From: Phocaeicola vulgatus
Lineage (GTDB): Bacteria > Bacteroidota > Bacteroidia > Bacteroidales > Tannerellaceae
Direction of reading: 5' to 3'
NCBI GenBank assembly: GCA_022009975.1
Contig: CP091733.1
Span: forward strand, 265,001 to 329,000
Length of the DNA stretch: 64,000 bases
The notes below the pieces were generated by a model. That model worked only from the letters and a program-made list of their open reading frames with translations, ran no database searches and had not been told where the DNA came from. Below, piece by piece: positions 54,667 to 63,090 of the stretch. Each line of letters opens with the position of its first letter. Position 1 is the first letter of the stretch. Made by a program: the position numbers and the translations under genes.

Positions 54667-54700
54667 CCTCCGAAGTTTACTTTTCTACGGTATTCGGAGG
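54667..54700 (-). promoter_or_regulatory. hairpin in the transposase leader
   Basis: CCTCCGAA and TTCGGAGG form an 8-bp stem in the mRNA leader. The GGAGG half is the only Shine-Dalgarno-like sequence near the transposase start; it is 19 bases from the transposase ATG and 4 bases before an out-of-frame ATG that opens a 31-codon reading frame overlapping the start. Confidence 0.5.
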
Positions 54701-54854
54701 AATTTTTATTTCCTTTAGCTAAATTACAACAAATATATCACATTAGCAATCAATAAGTTGTGAACGTTCAAAGTATTTTGCGACTATCCCTAAATAATGA
54801 GTCCAAATGTTCAATGGTATTTCCCATTCATTGAACATTTGGCTCAAAATACAA

Positions 54855-56351
54855 TTATTTTGATAACACTTTCCAATATCCACTCTTGAAACTGCCGACA
54901 CGTTCTAAATAGCCTGTCTTTTTGAGAAATGCTATTTCACGCTTGGCGGTGGCATCCGACAATCCAGTTTTCTCACAAAGCCTTTCTCTGCTTAGATTCT
55001 TTTCCTCTGAGAACATCCGCAAAATCATCTTCTGCCTCTCGGTCAAGTTTATTGGGTCATTTATTGGGTCATTTATTGGGTCATTCAATGAACCAGATGC
55101 AACATTGTTCTGAATATGCAGAGTCAATTTAACTTGCATAAGTTCTGGCTGTTCCAATAACTCAGGCTTTATCCAATGCTTTTCATTCCATGCGTTTAGG
55201 ATGAGTGGGAAACCCGAGCCAAGGTTCTCGCCATAGCCTATCATGCGGAACATATTCTGCATACGCTGATTACGTGCCTTTGACTCGCCACCTTTGTAAA
55301 TCTGCTCAATAGGCAGTTTCAGAAGTCCTGGATTGGTCAGAACAAAGCAATCGTCATACTTTTCAACTTTCAGCACTCCATTCACCATAAAATCGGAATG
55401 AATAACCATATTTGTAACGGCTTCACGCACAGCCTTGGCTTGAAGCGTATCGTCTTTGCGCACTACACCGTCCATACTGAAAGGGTGAGGCAAATCACGT
55501 GTCAGTTTCGGAATGACCATGCGGATAAAGTTGAACAGGTTGTTTTCCCAAGTCCCATCGTATGTCAATCGGTCGCTATAGCGTTGGTCGCCTATCAAAT
55601 TGGATTTATCAATGTAGTCCATTCGCAGATTGTCGAAACGCTCACGGACGGGCAATCCTTTGCCAAACATTAAAAGTCCAGCCATAGTCAGTCCTTCTTT
55701 TCCTGTCCTTCGGTCTCGTGTATAACCTCCAAAGTTCGTTAGAAACTCCTTATGTTCTGCCGAGTTCCATTGATGCTCTGGATGCAAGTTCTGAAACATC
55801 TGACGGAAGCGTTCCAATGTTGCGATGTCAATGTCGTCCATTGTGTAGTATTCCAACAACAATCCATCATTGCCAGCTTCATTGGCATCACGAAGCATCA
55901 TCTTCAACTCTTGCTCCGTACAATGATAGTCGCCTTCATGGTTGCGTTTGAAAGTTCCTCTTGACAAATTGTTGTTGATATAGACAGGACGGACTGTATA
56001 ATCGGCACGAGGTACGTTGATGGCAATAATCTTCTTGCCGTCAATATCTATCGTCTGAATGTCATCGTCGTACAGAAGATTGATATTCACCTTCTCACGA
56101 CTATTTACAGTATTCCACAAGTCCTTGCGGATTTTGTCTGCATCCTCAACACCAACGATTTCAAACCGCTTGGTATTGTCTTGCTCGTCCATATGTTCCA
56201 CCACACCCAACAGAATGGTTCCACCGTATGTGTTGGCAAAAGCGGAATAAGTGTCCCAAAGCGAATTTGGCACACCTTTCGTGGCTTTCTTGCATTCGAG
56301 CGTTACACGCTCACCTTCAGATAGAAGTTCATATATGTTTCTATTTGTCAT
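54855..56351 (-). CDS. AlbA_2 / RecG-like C-terminal ATPase-type protein with winged helix
   Basis: 498 residues from the ATG at 56351, whose ATGA overlaps the stop of the preceding gene; an in-frame ATG 12 bases earlier is less likely. The N-terminal AlbA_2 (Schlafen-like) domain has ERVTLECKKATKGVPNSLWDTYSAFANTYGGTILLGV. A GHKL-like ATPase segment (AVREAVTNMVIHSDF and GYGENLGSGFPLI) follows, and the C-terminus is a winged helix (NLSRERLCEKTGLSDATAKREIAFLKKTGYLERVG). A run NDPINDPINDPI separates the two. Such proteins are often called transcriptional regulators or DNA-binding ATPases; several are found in defence loci. It is the last gene of the restriction operon. Confidence 0.85.
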   Translation of the reverse strand: MTNRNIYELLSEGERVTLECKKATKGVPNSLWDTYSAFANTYGGTILLGVVEHMDEQDNTKRFEIVGVEDADKIRKDLWNTVNSREKVNINLLYDDDIQTIDIDGKKIIAINVPRADYTVRPVYINNNLSRGTFKRNHEGDYHCTEQELKMMLRDANEAGNDGLLLEYYTMDDIDIATLERFRQMFQNLHPEHQWNSAEHKEFLTNFGGYTRDRRTGKEGLTMAGLLMFGKGLPVRERFDNLRMDYIDKSNLIGDQRYSDRLTYDGTWENNLFNFIRMVIPKLTRDLPHPFSMDGVVRKDDTLQAKAVREAVTNMVIHSDFMVNGVLKVEKYDDCFVLTNPGLLKLPIEQIYKGGESKARNQRMQNMFRMIGYGENLGSGFPLILNAWNEKHWIKPELLEQPELMQVKLTLHIQNNVASGSLNDPINDPINDPINLTERQKMILRMFSEEKNLSRERLCEKTGLSDATAKREIAFLKKTGYLERVGSFKSGYWKVLSK

Positions 56352-57013
56352 TTTATAATCCAAACATTCTTTATATTGTTAAATTTTAATTTTTTGCGAT
56401 AATAGGGCAATAACATAAATGCAGAGTCTGCCTTTTCAGCAGAGATTGATACTTTTATTTGATTTTCTCCTTCATCTTCTACATGATAATCAATGTCATA
56501 AGATCTCTTTATTAAGCCTAATGCCATTTTGGATGCTTGGTATGATTTATCTAACGCTCCATTCTCCTTAACCAATAAATTGTATTTGTTTCCTAATGAG
56601 TTATAATCTTTAACAAGTGCATTGTATTTAGCTACAAGCTGTTTTGTTTCTTGAATACTGCTGCTAAGAGATAGTGTATCATTACCTCTCAATGCATATT
56701 CTGTTTTTTCATATTGCACTGAATGATAATGATGAATATCCGTATATTTTGTTATTTCTTTGGGTTGATACTCTTCTTTTAATATATATGTTGTAGTCGT
56801 AATTATTGAATCTTCTTTTTTTATTGAATCCTTTTTGATTAAGAAATATTTATGTACAAGACTATCACTAAAAGCTAAATCTTGTATTGTTTTATCTCTT
56901 TGTTCTATTTGTTCCTGTAACTTATCTGTCAAAGAAATGACATGGAATAGACAATCCAATAGAACAATAATTGGGAGTGCGTAAATACCTTTTATAATAG
57001 AAGTCTTCTTCAT
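56348..57013 (-). CDS. membrane-anchored coiled-coil protein of the restriction operon
   Basis: 221 residues from MKKTSIIKG, 2 bases after the stop of the preceding small gene. A single N-terminal membrane helix (IYALPIIVLLDCLFHVI) is followed by a coiled coil (TDKLQEQIEQRDKTIQ and LVAKYNALVKDYNSLGNKYNLLVKENGAL) and a small C-terminal alpha/beta part. No family recognised. Its stop overlaps the ATG of the AlbA_2 gene, so translation is coupled. Confidence 0.75.
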   Translation of the reverse strand: MKKTSIIKGIYALPIIVLLDCLFHVISLTDKLQEQIEQRDKTIQDLAFSDSLVHKYFLIKKDSIKKEDSIITTTTYILKEEYQPKEITKYTDIHHYHSVQYEKTEYALRGNDTLSLSSSIQETKQLVAKYNALVKDYNSLGNKYNLLVKENGALDKSYQASKMALGLIKRSYDIDYHVEDEGENQIKVSISAEKADSAFMLLPYYRKKLKFNNIKNVWIIK

Positions 57014-57015
57014 TG

Positions 57016-57396
57016 TTAATTGCTTTTTTCTTTTGACATTTTTAATTGCAAGCATTCTGTTTTCAAAGATGTATTTTCTTTTTCCAAGTCTCGAATTTCT
57101 TTGTTAAGTGCCTGTATAGCTTGGTCAAATTCACTCTTTTGTTTTGCTAATTTTTCATTATTCTCTTGAATGAGATTATTGTATTCAATTTTAGACTCAA
57201 CATCAGAAATAAACATACCAAACTTATAACAAGCTACACATATTCCACCGAATATAGAAAATATAACTATCCAAAACTTATAGTGTTCAATACACCAATA
57301 GAAAATCTCTTTGGCTTCACTCTCTTTTTTCTTCGAGAATGAATATGCATTATTTCTTGAATTAGTATATTTATGTTTCCTTTTATTATCTACCAT
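57016..57396 (-). CDS. small membrane protein with C-terminal coiled coil
   Basis: 126 residues. The basic N-terminus (NKRKHKYTNSRNN) is followed by one membrane helix (FWIVIFSIFGGICVACYKFGMF, about residues 41-62) and a coiled coil of about 60 residues (ENNEKLAKQKSEFDQAIQALNKEIRDLEKENTSLK). It resembles its downstream neighbour in plan (helix then coiled coil), which suggests that they pair. No family recognised. Confidence 0.75.
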   Translation of the reverse strand: MVDNKRKHKYTNSRNNAYSFSKKKESEAKEIFYWCIEHYKFWIVIFSIFGGICVACYKFGMFISDVESKIEYNNLIQENNEKLAKQKSEFDQAIQALNKEIRDLEKENTSLKTECLQLKMSKEKSN

Positions 57397-57409
57397 ATTT
57401 AGGATATCT

Positions 57410-59572
57410 CTATTTCGTACTCTTTAGTTGTGATAATTTGATATATTGTGCATCATATCTCGTATTAGGAGTATATGCCTTCTTCGAAGAATGTATCTCA
57501 GATGAATCCATTTCATTAGATGTTTCAATATCAACTACAACATACATTTCTGTTGTACTGACGTTCCTGTATATGCCAGCTGTCAAGTTGTCTACTGACT
57601 TTATGAGTTGAACACTCTTCACACGGAAAAGATGCTGACCGACATCCTTACGAGTATGAAACAACACATATCCAATAGATTGCAAGTTCTCTGCAATTTC
57701 TATGCCGTCTCTTGTGTATTTGATACCGACTGCAAGTTTCCCTGTAGGCAGGAACTTTTGTTTCTTTCCTTCGTAGTTCTCCATCATCACCATCAATACA
57801 CCATCTTTTGTTGGGTCTGTAACAGGTGAGTATCCTTCGGATATTGGCTTATGCAGAACCTTGTCAGGGTGTTCGCCAAGTCTACAATCTGCTACAAAGA
57901 AATATTTCTTCAATTCACTTAGCAGTTGTTCATTCTCCGCCTTGTTCACTTCTGTTGTAGTATCTAATGCTAAAGAATATACACTCTTATCTGTAAATGG
58001 AGTATATACTTTGCCAAGCAGCTCTTTAAAATGTGTCTTGATGTATTCTTCACCATTCACATCGGGATGTGCCTTCATCGCATAGAAGTCATAATCCAGC
58101 TGTAGCCATTCTTGTATTTCGGTGCGAAAACGCTCACGGATTTTCTGCCTCCATTGTGCCTTTTGTTCCGTGTTGTTTCTTGCATACAACGATAAGACAA
58201 AGAGAAAGTTTACATCGTAGTGGAACAGGAGTAATGTATCACGGTCAAACAAACGATTGTGGAATTGCATTTGTTTGTGGCGGTTCTTTTTACGGTCTGT
58301 TTTTTCAATACCATCATTAGTATAGTCAAAACTTTCATCCATTTTGGCAGACACAAAGAAGTTCGGAATGATGTTGTATCCTTCCGTCACATCATCACGA
58401 AGACGAATGCCCGACTCCGTTGTTTTACCACTATTGAAAATGTCAAGATTCCATTGAATTACATTCCTTGCATATGTGTATTGTTTGTAGATGGATTCAG
58501 AACCAAGTTCATGTCCCATCTTATAATACTTGCTATCACCAATGTAATAAGTCTGTTTGTTTTCATTTTCAATCAGACTCTTGGCTGTAAAGAGGTGGTC
58601 AACTATCTTTCCGTCCTCTTGTTTTTTCTCCATACCATCTGGCAATGGATTGTCACCAATCAGTTCGTCTATGATAGCCTCGAACACAATATAGAAATTC
58701 TTGACCAACAGGTATTCTTTCTGCTCTGTCGTGATGAACACTTGTCTTGCTTCATCAAAGAAAACGTAGCACAATTGCCATAATTGAAGCGCTTTGTCAG
58801 AAAAATACTTATATTTGATTTGGCGCAAACGTGTTTTGCCGAAGCCATTCAAGTACGTTTCAAACTTTTTACCTGTTATCAACTGAAACTGGCAACAGAT
58901 TTCTTTCGGAAAGCCATAAGTCTCACCGATATAATTCAAAATTGAGAAGAAGATAACGAGCAGTTCTTCATCAAAGTTGATTTGTCGCTTTTTATTGACT
59001 GGATTCAAATATATAGGTCGTCCATCTTGGACGATAGCAGTTTGCGTACCAATTGTTCGAGTCCAATTGATTTTGTTCAAGCCACAATGCAAGTTCTTCA
59101 CAATTAGAAATAAGAAACTTTGGTTGTCACGATTGAATTGTAACAACGACAGAAGAATATCAAGATAAGTATTGCTCAATCTGCGCTGCCCATTACCAAC
59201 TTGGGCTATTTGCGAATGATATACAATATCGGTATCGTTGCGTTTGTCGTTCTTGTAAACCACAATGGCACGATAAATCCAAACTGCAAACTTATAGAGA
59301 AAATTTCTCTCTACAGCATCAAGTGGATTTGTTTCATCCAAGTTAGCAATGCCTTCTGGCTTATACTTTCCAAATACAAGTTCTTGTCCTTCAACATCTT
59401 TGAGCAACACCTTTGGAAGAATAAAGACACAATCCTTTAGTAGAATATTATAAAAATACCCTACGTAATGAACAGACACCTTGCCTTCGACATTCTCTAA
59501 GGCATCAATGCCATAGAGAATGCTCTTTATATCGGCAACGTTGTATTGATATTCTTCTATTAGTATGCGCAT
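57410..59572 (-). CDS. LlaJI/McrC-like restriction endonuclease subunit
   Basis: 720 residues. It is most like the RE_LlaJI family, the nuclease partner of a McrB-type GTPase. A PD-(D/E)xK-type site is visible at about residues 320-350: KIVDHLFTAKSLI and then YYIGDSKYYK (Asp-Ser-Lys core). The preceding part recognises the target or binds the motor. The start is 2 bases after the stop of the mcrB-like gene, so they are translated together. The C-terminal 150 residues (DNLTAGIYRNVSTTEMYVVVDI) look like an extra binding domain. Confidence 0.85.
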   Translation of the reverse strand: MRILIEEYQYNVADIKSILYGIDALENVEGKVSVHYVGYFYNILLKDCVFILPKVLLKDVEGQELVFGKYKPEGIANLDETNPLDAVERNFLYKFAVWIYRAIVVYKNDKRNDTDIVYHSQIAQVGNGQRRLSNTYLDILLSLLQFNRDNQSFLFLIVKNLHCGLNKINWTRTIGTQTAIVQDGRPIYLNPVNKKRQINFDEELLVIFFSILNYIGETYGFPKEICCQFQLITGKKFETYLNGFGKTRLRQIKYKYFSDKALQLWQLCYVFFDEARQVFITTEQKEYLLVKNFYIVFEAIIDELIGDNPLPDGMEKKQEDGKIVDHLFTAKSLIENENKQTYYIGDSKYYKMGHELGSESIYKQYTYARNVIQWNLDIFNSGKTTESGIRLRDDVTEGYNIIPNFFVSAKMDESFDYTNDGIEKTDRKKNRHKQMQFHNRLFDRDTLLLFHYDVNFLFVLSLYARNNTEQKAQWRQKIRERFRTEIQEWLQLDYDFYAMKAHPDVNGEEYIKTHFKELLGKVYTPFTDKSVYSLALDTTTEVNKAENEQLLSELKKYFFVADCRLGEHPDKVLHKPISEGYSPVTDPTKDGVLMVMMENYEGKKQKFLPTGKLAVGIKYTRDGIEIAENLQSIGYVLFHTRKDVGQHLFRVKSVQLIKSVDNLTAGIYRNVSTTEMYVVVDIETSNEMDSSEIHSSKKAYTPNTRYDAQYIKLSQLKSTK

Positions 59573-59574
59573 AA

Positions 59575-61368
59575 TTAATTATTTATTAACGCTATGTGTA
59601 CGCCCCAATTAGTATTTTCAAGTTTGCTTATCAATTCATTTATACGAGAAGGGTTAAATTGGTTTGATACATATATTGTCTCGCCATTAGATAAATCCAA
59701 TCTTTTAGCCTTTGTCCTGAATTTTGCATCATTGGTTTCTGTAGCACGTTGCTCAAACTCTTGCTCTGTTTCTACCAAATGAGGCAAATGAGTAACATTC
59801 AAACTTGTCCACTTTTGGGCTATTTCGGAAGCCGTTATTTGAGGATTTTGGGAAACATAAATTCTTACCGCTTCGAATGGAGCACGACATTTACCATACG
59901 AACCTTTCCCATTGACGGAATATCTATCCCTATTAGTAGATGATTGTGCGTTAGAATCTTCATCTTCCTCATCATTTTCATATGTCTCGATGTCTTCTTC
60001 GTTTTCATCTATAAGAGAAACGGATGTCAACACAGGTTCAATACCTAAGTTTTTCAAAAATATGGCAACCTTTTCCTCTACGATTTCATACTTTGTCCCT
60101 TCTGACGTATAGAACTTATCGAAAGACAATTTACTTCCGTCCTCATCATTAAAAATTGCATCTCCAAACTCATAATCCTTGAATACATCATTCCAAAGGT
60201 AAAAGATAACCTTACCGACAAAAGTCTTTGCCGAAATAACGCCTTTTTGTGCTTTGCAGAAGAAGTAGCCAAGTTTCTTATCCTCTGAATTAGTTGTAGA
60301 ACCAATCTTCTCGTTAATCTTTTCTAGGAACTGCCACCAGTCATAGCTATTGCCACCAACTTCTATCGTCCATCGCTTTTCTGCATTAGAAATAGGCATA
60401 TAAGCCCAATCCCAACGACGCTTGAAAGCAGAGTCTATTGGAAACAAACTTTGGTCGCTTGTATTCATGGTTGCCCATATATAAAGATTGTTAGGCAAGA
60501 TTAGAATATCTCCACCCAACACTTGCGACACAACATCCTTGCCTTTATACAAGGTATTTATTTTGTCCTTTTGTGCAATAACCAATCCTTTGAAGGCTTT
60601 TTGAAGTTGTCGCTTCATGTCGGCATCCGCTTTTATTGGATAATCAGAAAAGCCTCTATCATTGCGGTCAAGCAATTGGAATAAGTCACCAAAAATCTGA
60701 GCGCAGTTTCCCCTGTTGATTTCCTCAATAACCAAATATTGCTTTTGAGGCTCATCCTCATTCGCATCAGCGTATTTCTTCCATGCACTTACGTATGCTT
60801 GCAAGAAGGACTGTGCAACAAACTCATAAACTATGCGGTCTTCTTTTACAATTTCGCCATTCTCTACAACTCTATGCCCAGAGAGGTCACGCAATTCAAC
60901 TTCTTTCGTTGTTGGCTTATACGCACCTACAAATGTTGAATAGTCTGTATCTGGATGAAATGTTGTACGGATTACGTCTTCTTCATTGGTTTCTTCATTG
61001 ATGGTATGCGATTTACCTGTGCCAGGAGCACCATAGAAAATTTGTTGAAAAGATTCTCTTTGTTCGGAAGGTAGTACGGCATTTTGTAATTGGGAGTTCC
61101 ATATTATGTTATTATTATTATCCTCTTTCAATCTTATCCCAAAATCGTTTGTTGTAAGAACATTATAAAGGCGAAGCCCTTTGCTAAGTTCTTTTGACAT
61201 GCTTTCTGTTAGATTTGCAGAGCGGATTATTTCTGTCAGATTATGATTTTTAAGGACCTTGCCATATTTAAGGGCAAACAAATAGTAAGAAAGCGACCCT
61301 ATTTTATCATTCATTTCTTTTAGGGCAGCAACTAACTTATCGAAGCTAATAGTTTGTTCTTGTATCAT
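59575..61368 (-). CDS. McrB-like AAA+ GTPase motor of the restriction system
   Basis: 597 residues. The AAA+ core has Walker A GAPGTGKS (113-120), Walker B YLVIEEINRGNCAQIFGDLFQLLDR, and the McrB hallmark WATMNTSDQSLFPIDSAFKRRWDW. HPDTDYSTFVGAYKP is also typical. The C-terminal 110 residues (GKCRAPFEAVRIYVSQNPQ to WGVHIALINN) look like a DNA-binding addition. Its ATG overlaps the stop of the 37-codon cytosine methyltransferase remnant (ATGA). In LlaJI-type systems this motor and the nuclease act on unmethylated sites; as McrBC it would act on methylated ones. Which applies here is not decided by sequence. Confidence 0.92.
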   Translation of the reverse strand: MIQEQTISFDKLVAALKEMNDKIGSLSYYLFALKYGKVLKNHNLTEIIRSANLTESMSKELSKGLRLYNVLTTNDFGIRLKEDNNNNIIWNSQLQNAVLPSEQRESFQQIFYGAPGTGKSHTINEETNEEDVIRTTFHPDTDYSTFVGAYKPTTKEVELRDLSGHRVVENGEIVKEDRIVYEFVAQSFLQAYVSAWKKYADANEDEPQKQYLVIEEINRGNCAQIFGDLFQLLDRNDRGFSDYPIKADADMKRQLQKAFKGLVIAQKDKINTLYKGKDVVSQVLGGDILILPNNLYIWATMNTSDQSLFPIDSAFKRRWDWAYMPISNAEKRWTIEVGGNSYDWWQFLEKINEKIGSTTNSEDKKLGYFFCKAQKGVISAKTFVGKVIFYLWNDVFKDYEFGDAIFNDEDGSKLSFDKFYTSEGTKYEIVEEKVAIFLKNLGIEPVLTSVSLIDENEEDIETYENDEEDEDSNAQSSTNRDRYSVNGKGSYGKCRAPFEAVRIYVSQNPQITASEIAQKWTSLNVTHLPHLVETEQEFEQRATETNDAKFRTKAKRLDLSNGETIYVSNQFNPSRINELISKLENTNWGVHIALINN

Positions 61369-61478
61369 AACTTTGGTACAATAATAGTGGTAACACTTTT
61401 GGTATTATTACGCTTCATGGCAAGACGGAATCCACCTATACCACAAAATAAATCTATACCCTTATATTTCTTCTTCAT
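61365..61478 (-). pseudogene. collapsed C5-cytosine DNA methyltransferase (37 codons left)
   Basis: A short reading frame starts MKKKYKGIDLFCGIGGFRLA, which is the N-terminus and SAM-binding motif I of m5C methyltransferases (FxGxG type), and then reads KRNNTKSVTTIIVPKL to a TGA. All catalytic parts (PC motif, ENV, target domain) are missing. It lies where a full methyltransferase gene (about 1 kb or more) would be expected, between dinD and the mcrB-like gene, with a 4-base ATGA overlap to the latter. I read it as an internal in-frame or near-in-frame deletion. Confidence 0.75.
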
Positions 61479-61484
61479 CGTTAA

Positions 61485-62321
61485 TTATTTCTTTTTTCCC
61501 TTGTTCTCCAACGCTTTCTTCTGTTCGCTTGCCAATCTTCGTTCTACCTTTTTCACATCCTCTGCTGCAGGAAGGTCCTCTGGAACTATACCACGTTGCA
61601 CAAGCATGTCCCGAACAGCAGCATTGTTGGCAATATGCTCTTGGCTTATACGACTTTCTCCTTGAAGGTCTTTGGTCTGCACATTCACGCTCGTCATTTC
61701 TGCCGCAAAATCTTTTGCTTTGATACTGATAGTGGGGAGGAAATCTGCCAATGGTCGTTTCTCGGGGATTCCCATGCGTCGCTTCAGCGTTGCAGTATTC
61801 AAACGAAATAATGCTTGGTCTCCTTTGGAACGTATCACAGCAAAACTCTTGTCATTCACACCTCGTTCATAAAGTACACCAGAAAGTTTACGCTCTGTTT
61901 CCTGTAGTTTAGCACGTGCCTTAACTCTTTCAACTTCAATAAGTCGTTGCTCTATAAGTTCAGCACGACGAGTTTGCACAGCAAAGTAAGTTTGCGCAAA
62001 TGCTATCTGTGGCTTGCGAGGGTCGCCATTTTGAGCGACAAGGTAGCAAGCATAGCGCGTTAGCATAATGTCATCTATCTGGCGTTCAGCACCAGAACCT
62101 AACACAACCATTTTGTTGACGTCAACAAAATGGTCTGTTATAATATGTCCGACATTAGAACAAGCATTTTTAGCTTTCTCTATTGCTTTTGTGAAATTAC
62201 GCCATTCTTTGTATCCCAACAATGTACACAAATCTCTTGCGCTCCAACATTCCACGTCGTTAAGAATGCACGAAACTTGCTCAAACTGAGAGAACAACAC
62301 TTGTATTTCTTCTTTTTTCAT
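61485..62321 (-). CDS. dinD: DinD-like DNA-damage-inducible protein (BRO-N type)
   Basis: 278 residues. The N-terminal BRO-N-like part reads WSARDLCTLLGYKEWRNFTKAIEKAKNAC, followed by MLTRYACYLVAQNGDPRKPQIAFAQTYFA and the DinD-specific ERGVNDKSFAVIRSKGDQALF; the C-terminus is basic. In E. coli DinD is LexA-regulated and inhibits RecA. Here it heads the restriction operon directly after the xre gene, and could report DNA damage to it. Confidence 0.88.
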   Translation of the reverse strand: MKKEEIQVLFSQFEQVSCILNDVECWSARDLCTLLGYKEWRNFTKAIEKAKNACSNVGHIITDHFVDVNKMVVLGSGAERQIDDIMLTRYACYLVAQNGDPRKPQIAFAQTYFAVQTRRAELIEQRLIEVERVKARAKLQETERKLSGVLYERGVNDKSFAVIRSKGDQALFRLNTATLKRRMGIPEKRPLADFLPTISIKAKDFAAEMTSVNVQTKDLQGESRISQEHIANNAAVRDMLVQRGIVPEDLPAAEDVKKVERRLASEQKKALENKGKKK

Positions 62322-62332
62322 AAGATTTCTTT

Positions 62333-62566
62333 TTATTCTTCAGACAAATCCTTAATGTCAATATTCTCAATTGGCCAAAACAAATCCTGTATCTCGACAT
62401 TCAAATATTTGGCAATCTCTACTAATGTTTCAACATTCGGCTGTATGGTGTTGGTACACCACTTTGAGACAGTTGCAGGGTCTTTGCCTAATTGTTCAGC
62501 GAGCCATTTATTGGTTCGCTTCTTTTCTGCCAAGACAACCTTTAGTCTGTTTATATCTTTACTCAT
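62333..62566 (-). CDS. small XRE-type regulator of the restriction operon
   Basis: 77 residues forming a Cro/C1 helix-turn-helix (NKWLAEQLGKDPATVSKWCTNTIQPNVETLVEIAKYLNVEI) with a short acidic tail. It is the first gene of the operon, 11 bases before dinD, and resembles the control proteins of restriction-modification systems. Confidence 0.9.
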   Translation of the reverse strand: MSKDINRLKVVLAEKKRTNKWLAEQLGKDPATVSKWCTNTIQPNVETLVEIAKYLNVEIQDLFWPIENIDIKDLSEE

Positions 62567-63036
62567 ATCTGTGTATAATTCTTTGGATATGCAAAAGTAG
62601 TGACTTCCTGCTACAATGACGAATAATATTGATGAAATATTATGTCAGATAGTGATTTTTGTATTCAATAGATGACGTATATGTCAATTTATGGAAGGTG
62701 CGAACAGATGGCTAAGTCTGCGACATAAGACGTGACTGCTTATACGATTGCGTTACCATGCGAAAAGCAATTTTCTATGTGCGCCTGATAGAGATTGAAC
62801 TTGATTCAATGATAGACCAGATATATCTAAGGCTCCTTTTGCTGAGCAGAAATTCATGGTACGTGCAGTTCTTCCCCGTGCGTACTTTTTTAACGCCATT
62901 AAAACAGCATTAAAACACCATTTAAACGCTGTTTTAACGCTGTTTTAACCGCCATTTATTAGGCACTCCGCCCCGTCAAACTGTAACAAAAAGCAAGTTG
63001 CTGGTTATAAGATGCTTTTATGACTTTCGGGGAAAG
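62567..63036. other. intergenic region with no clear gene
   Basis: Apart from a hairpin at 62899-62948 and the promoter below, I see no supported gene. A plus-strand frame of 51 codons starts at 62758 (MRKAIFYVRLIEIELDSMIDQIY) and ends within the hairpin; it has no recognisable match and no convincing ribosome site. The upstream side must contain the promoter of the restriction operon on the minus strand. Confidence 0.5.
62890..62955. repeat. AT-rich repeat and hairpin related to the 78-bp boundary repeats
   Basis: TTTTTTAACGCCATTAAAAC shares its core with the 78-bp repeats at 13518 and 21119. TTAAAACAGCATTAAAACA at 62899-62917 pairs with TGTTTTAACGCTGTTTTAA at 62930-62948 (one mismatch), giving a 19-bp stem. 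It marks the right side of the restriction island. Confidence 0.75.
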
Positions 63037-63068
63037 TTTGTTTTCTTGAGAAATAATTCTTTTCTTTG
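63037..63068 (+). promoter_or_regulatory. promoter of the TPR lipoprotein gene
   Basis: TTTG at 63037-63040, a 20-base spacer, then TTTCTTTG at 63061-63068 (one mismatch to TAnnTTTG); the ATG is at 63091. Confidence 0.5.
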
Positions 63069-63090
63069 CAGCGTCAAAAAGCGGTGGAGC

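Noticed and set aside
62758..62920. 51-codon plus-strand frame before the TPR gene
   Set aside because: No similarity recognised, it ends within the hairpin repeat and has no supporting start context; noted only as a possible remnant.
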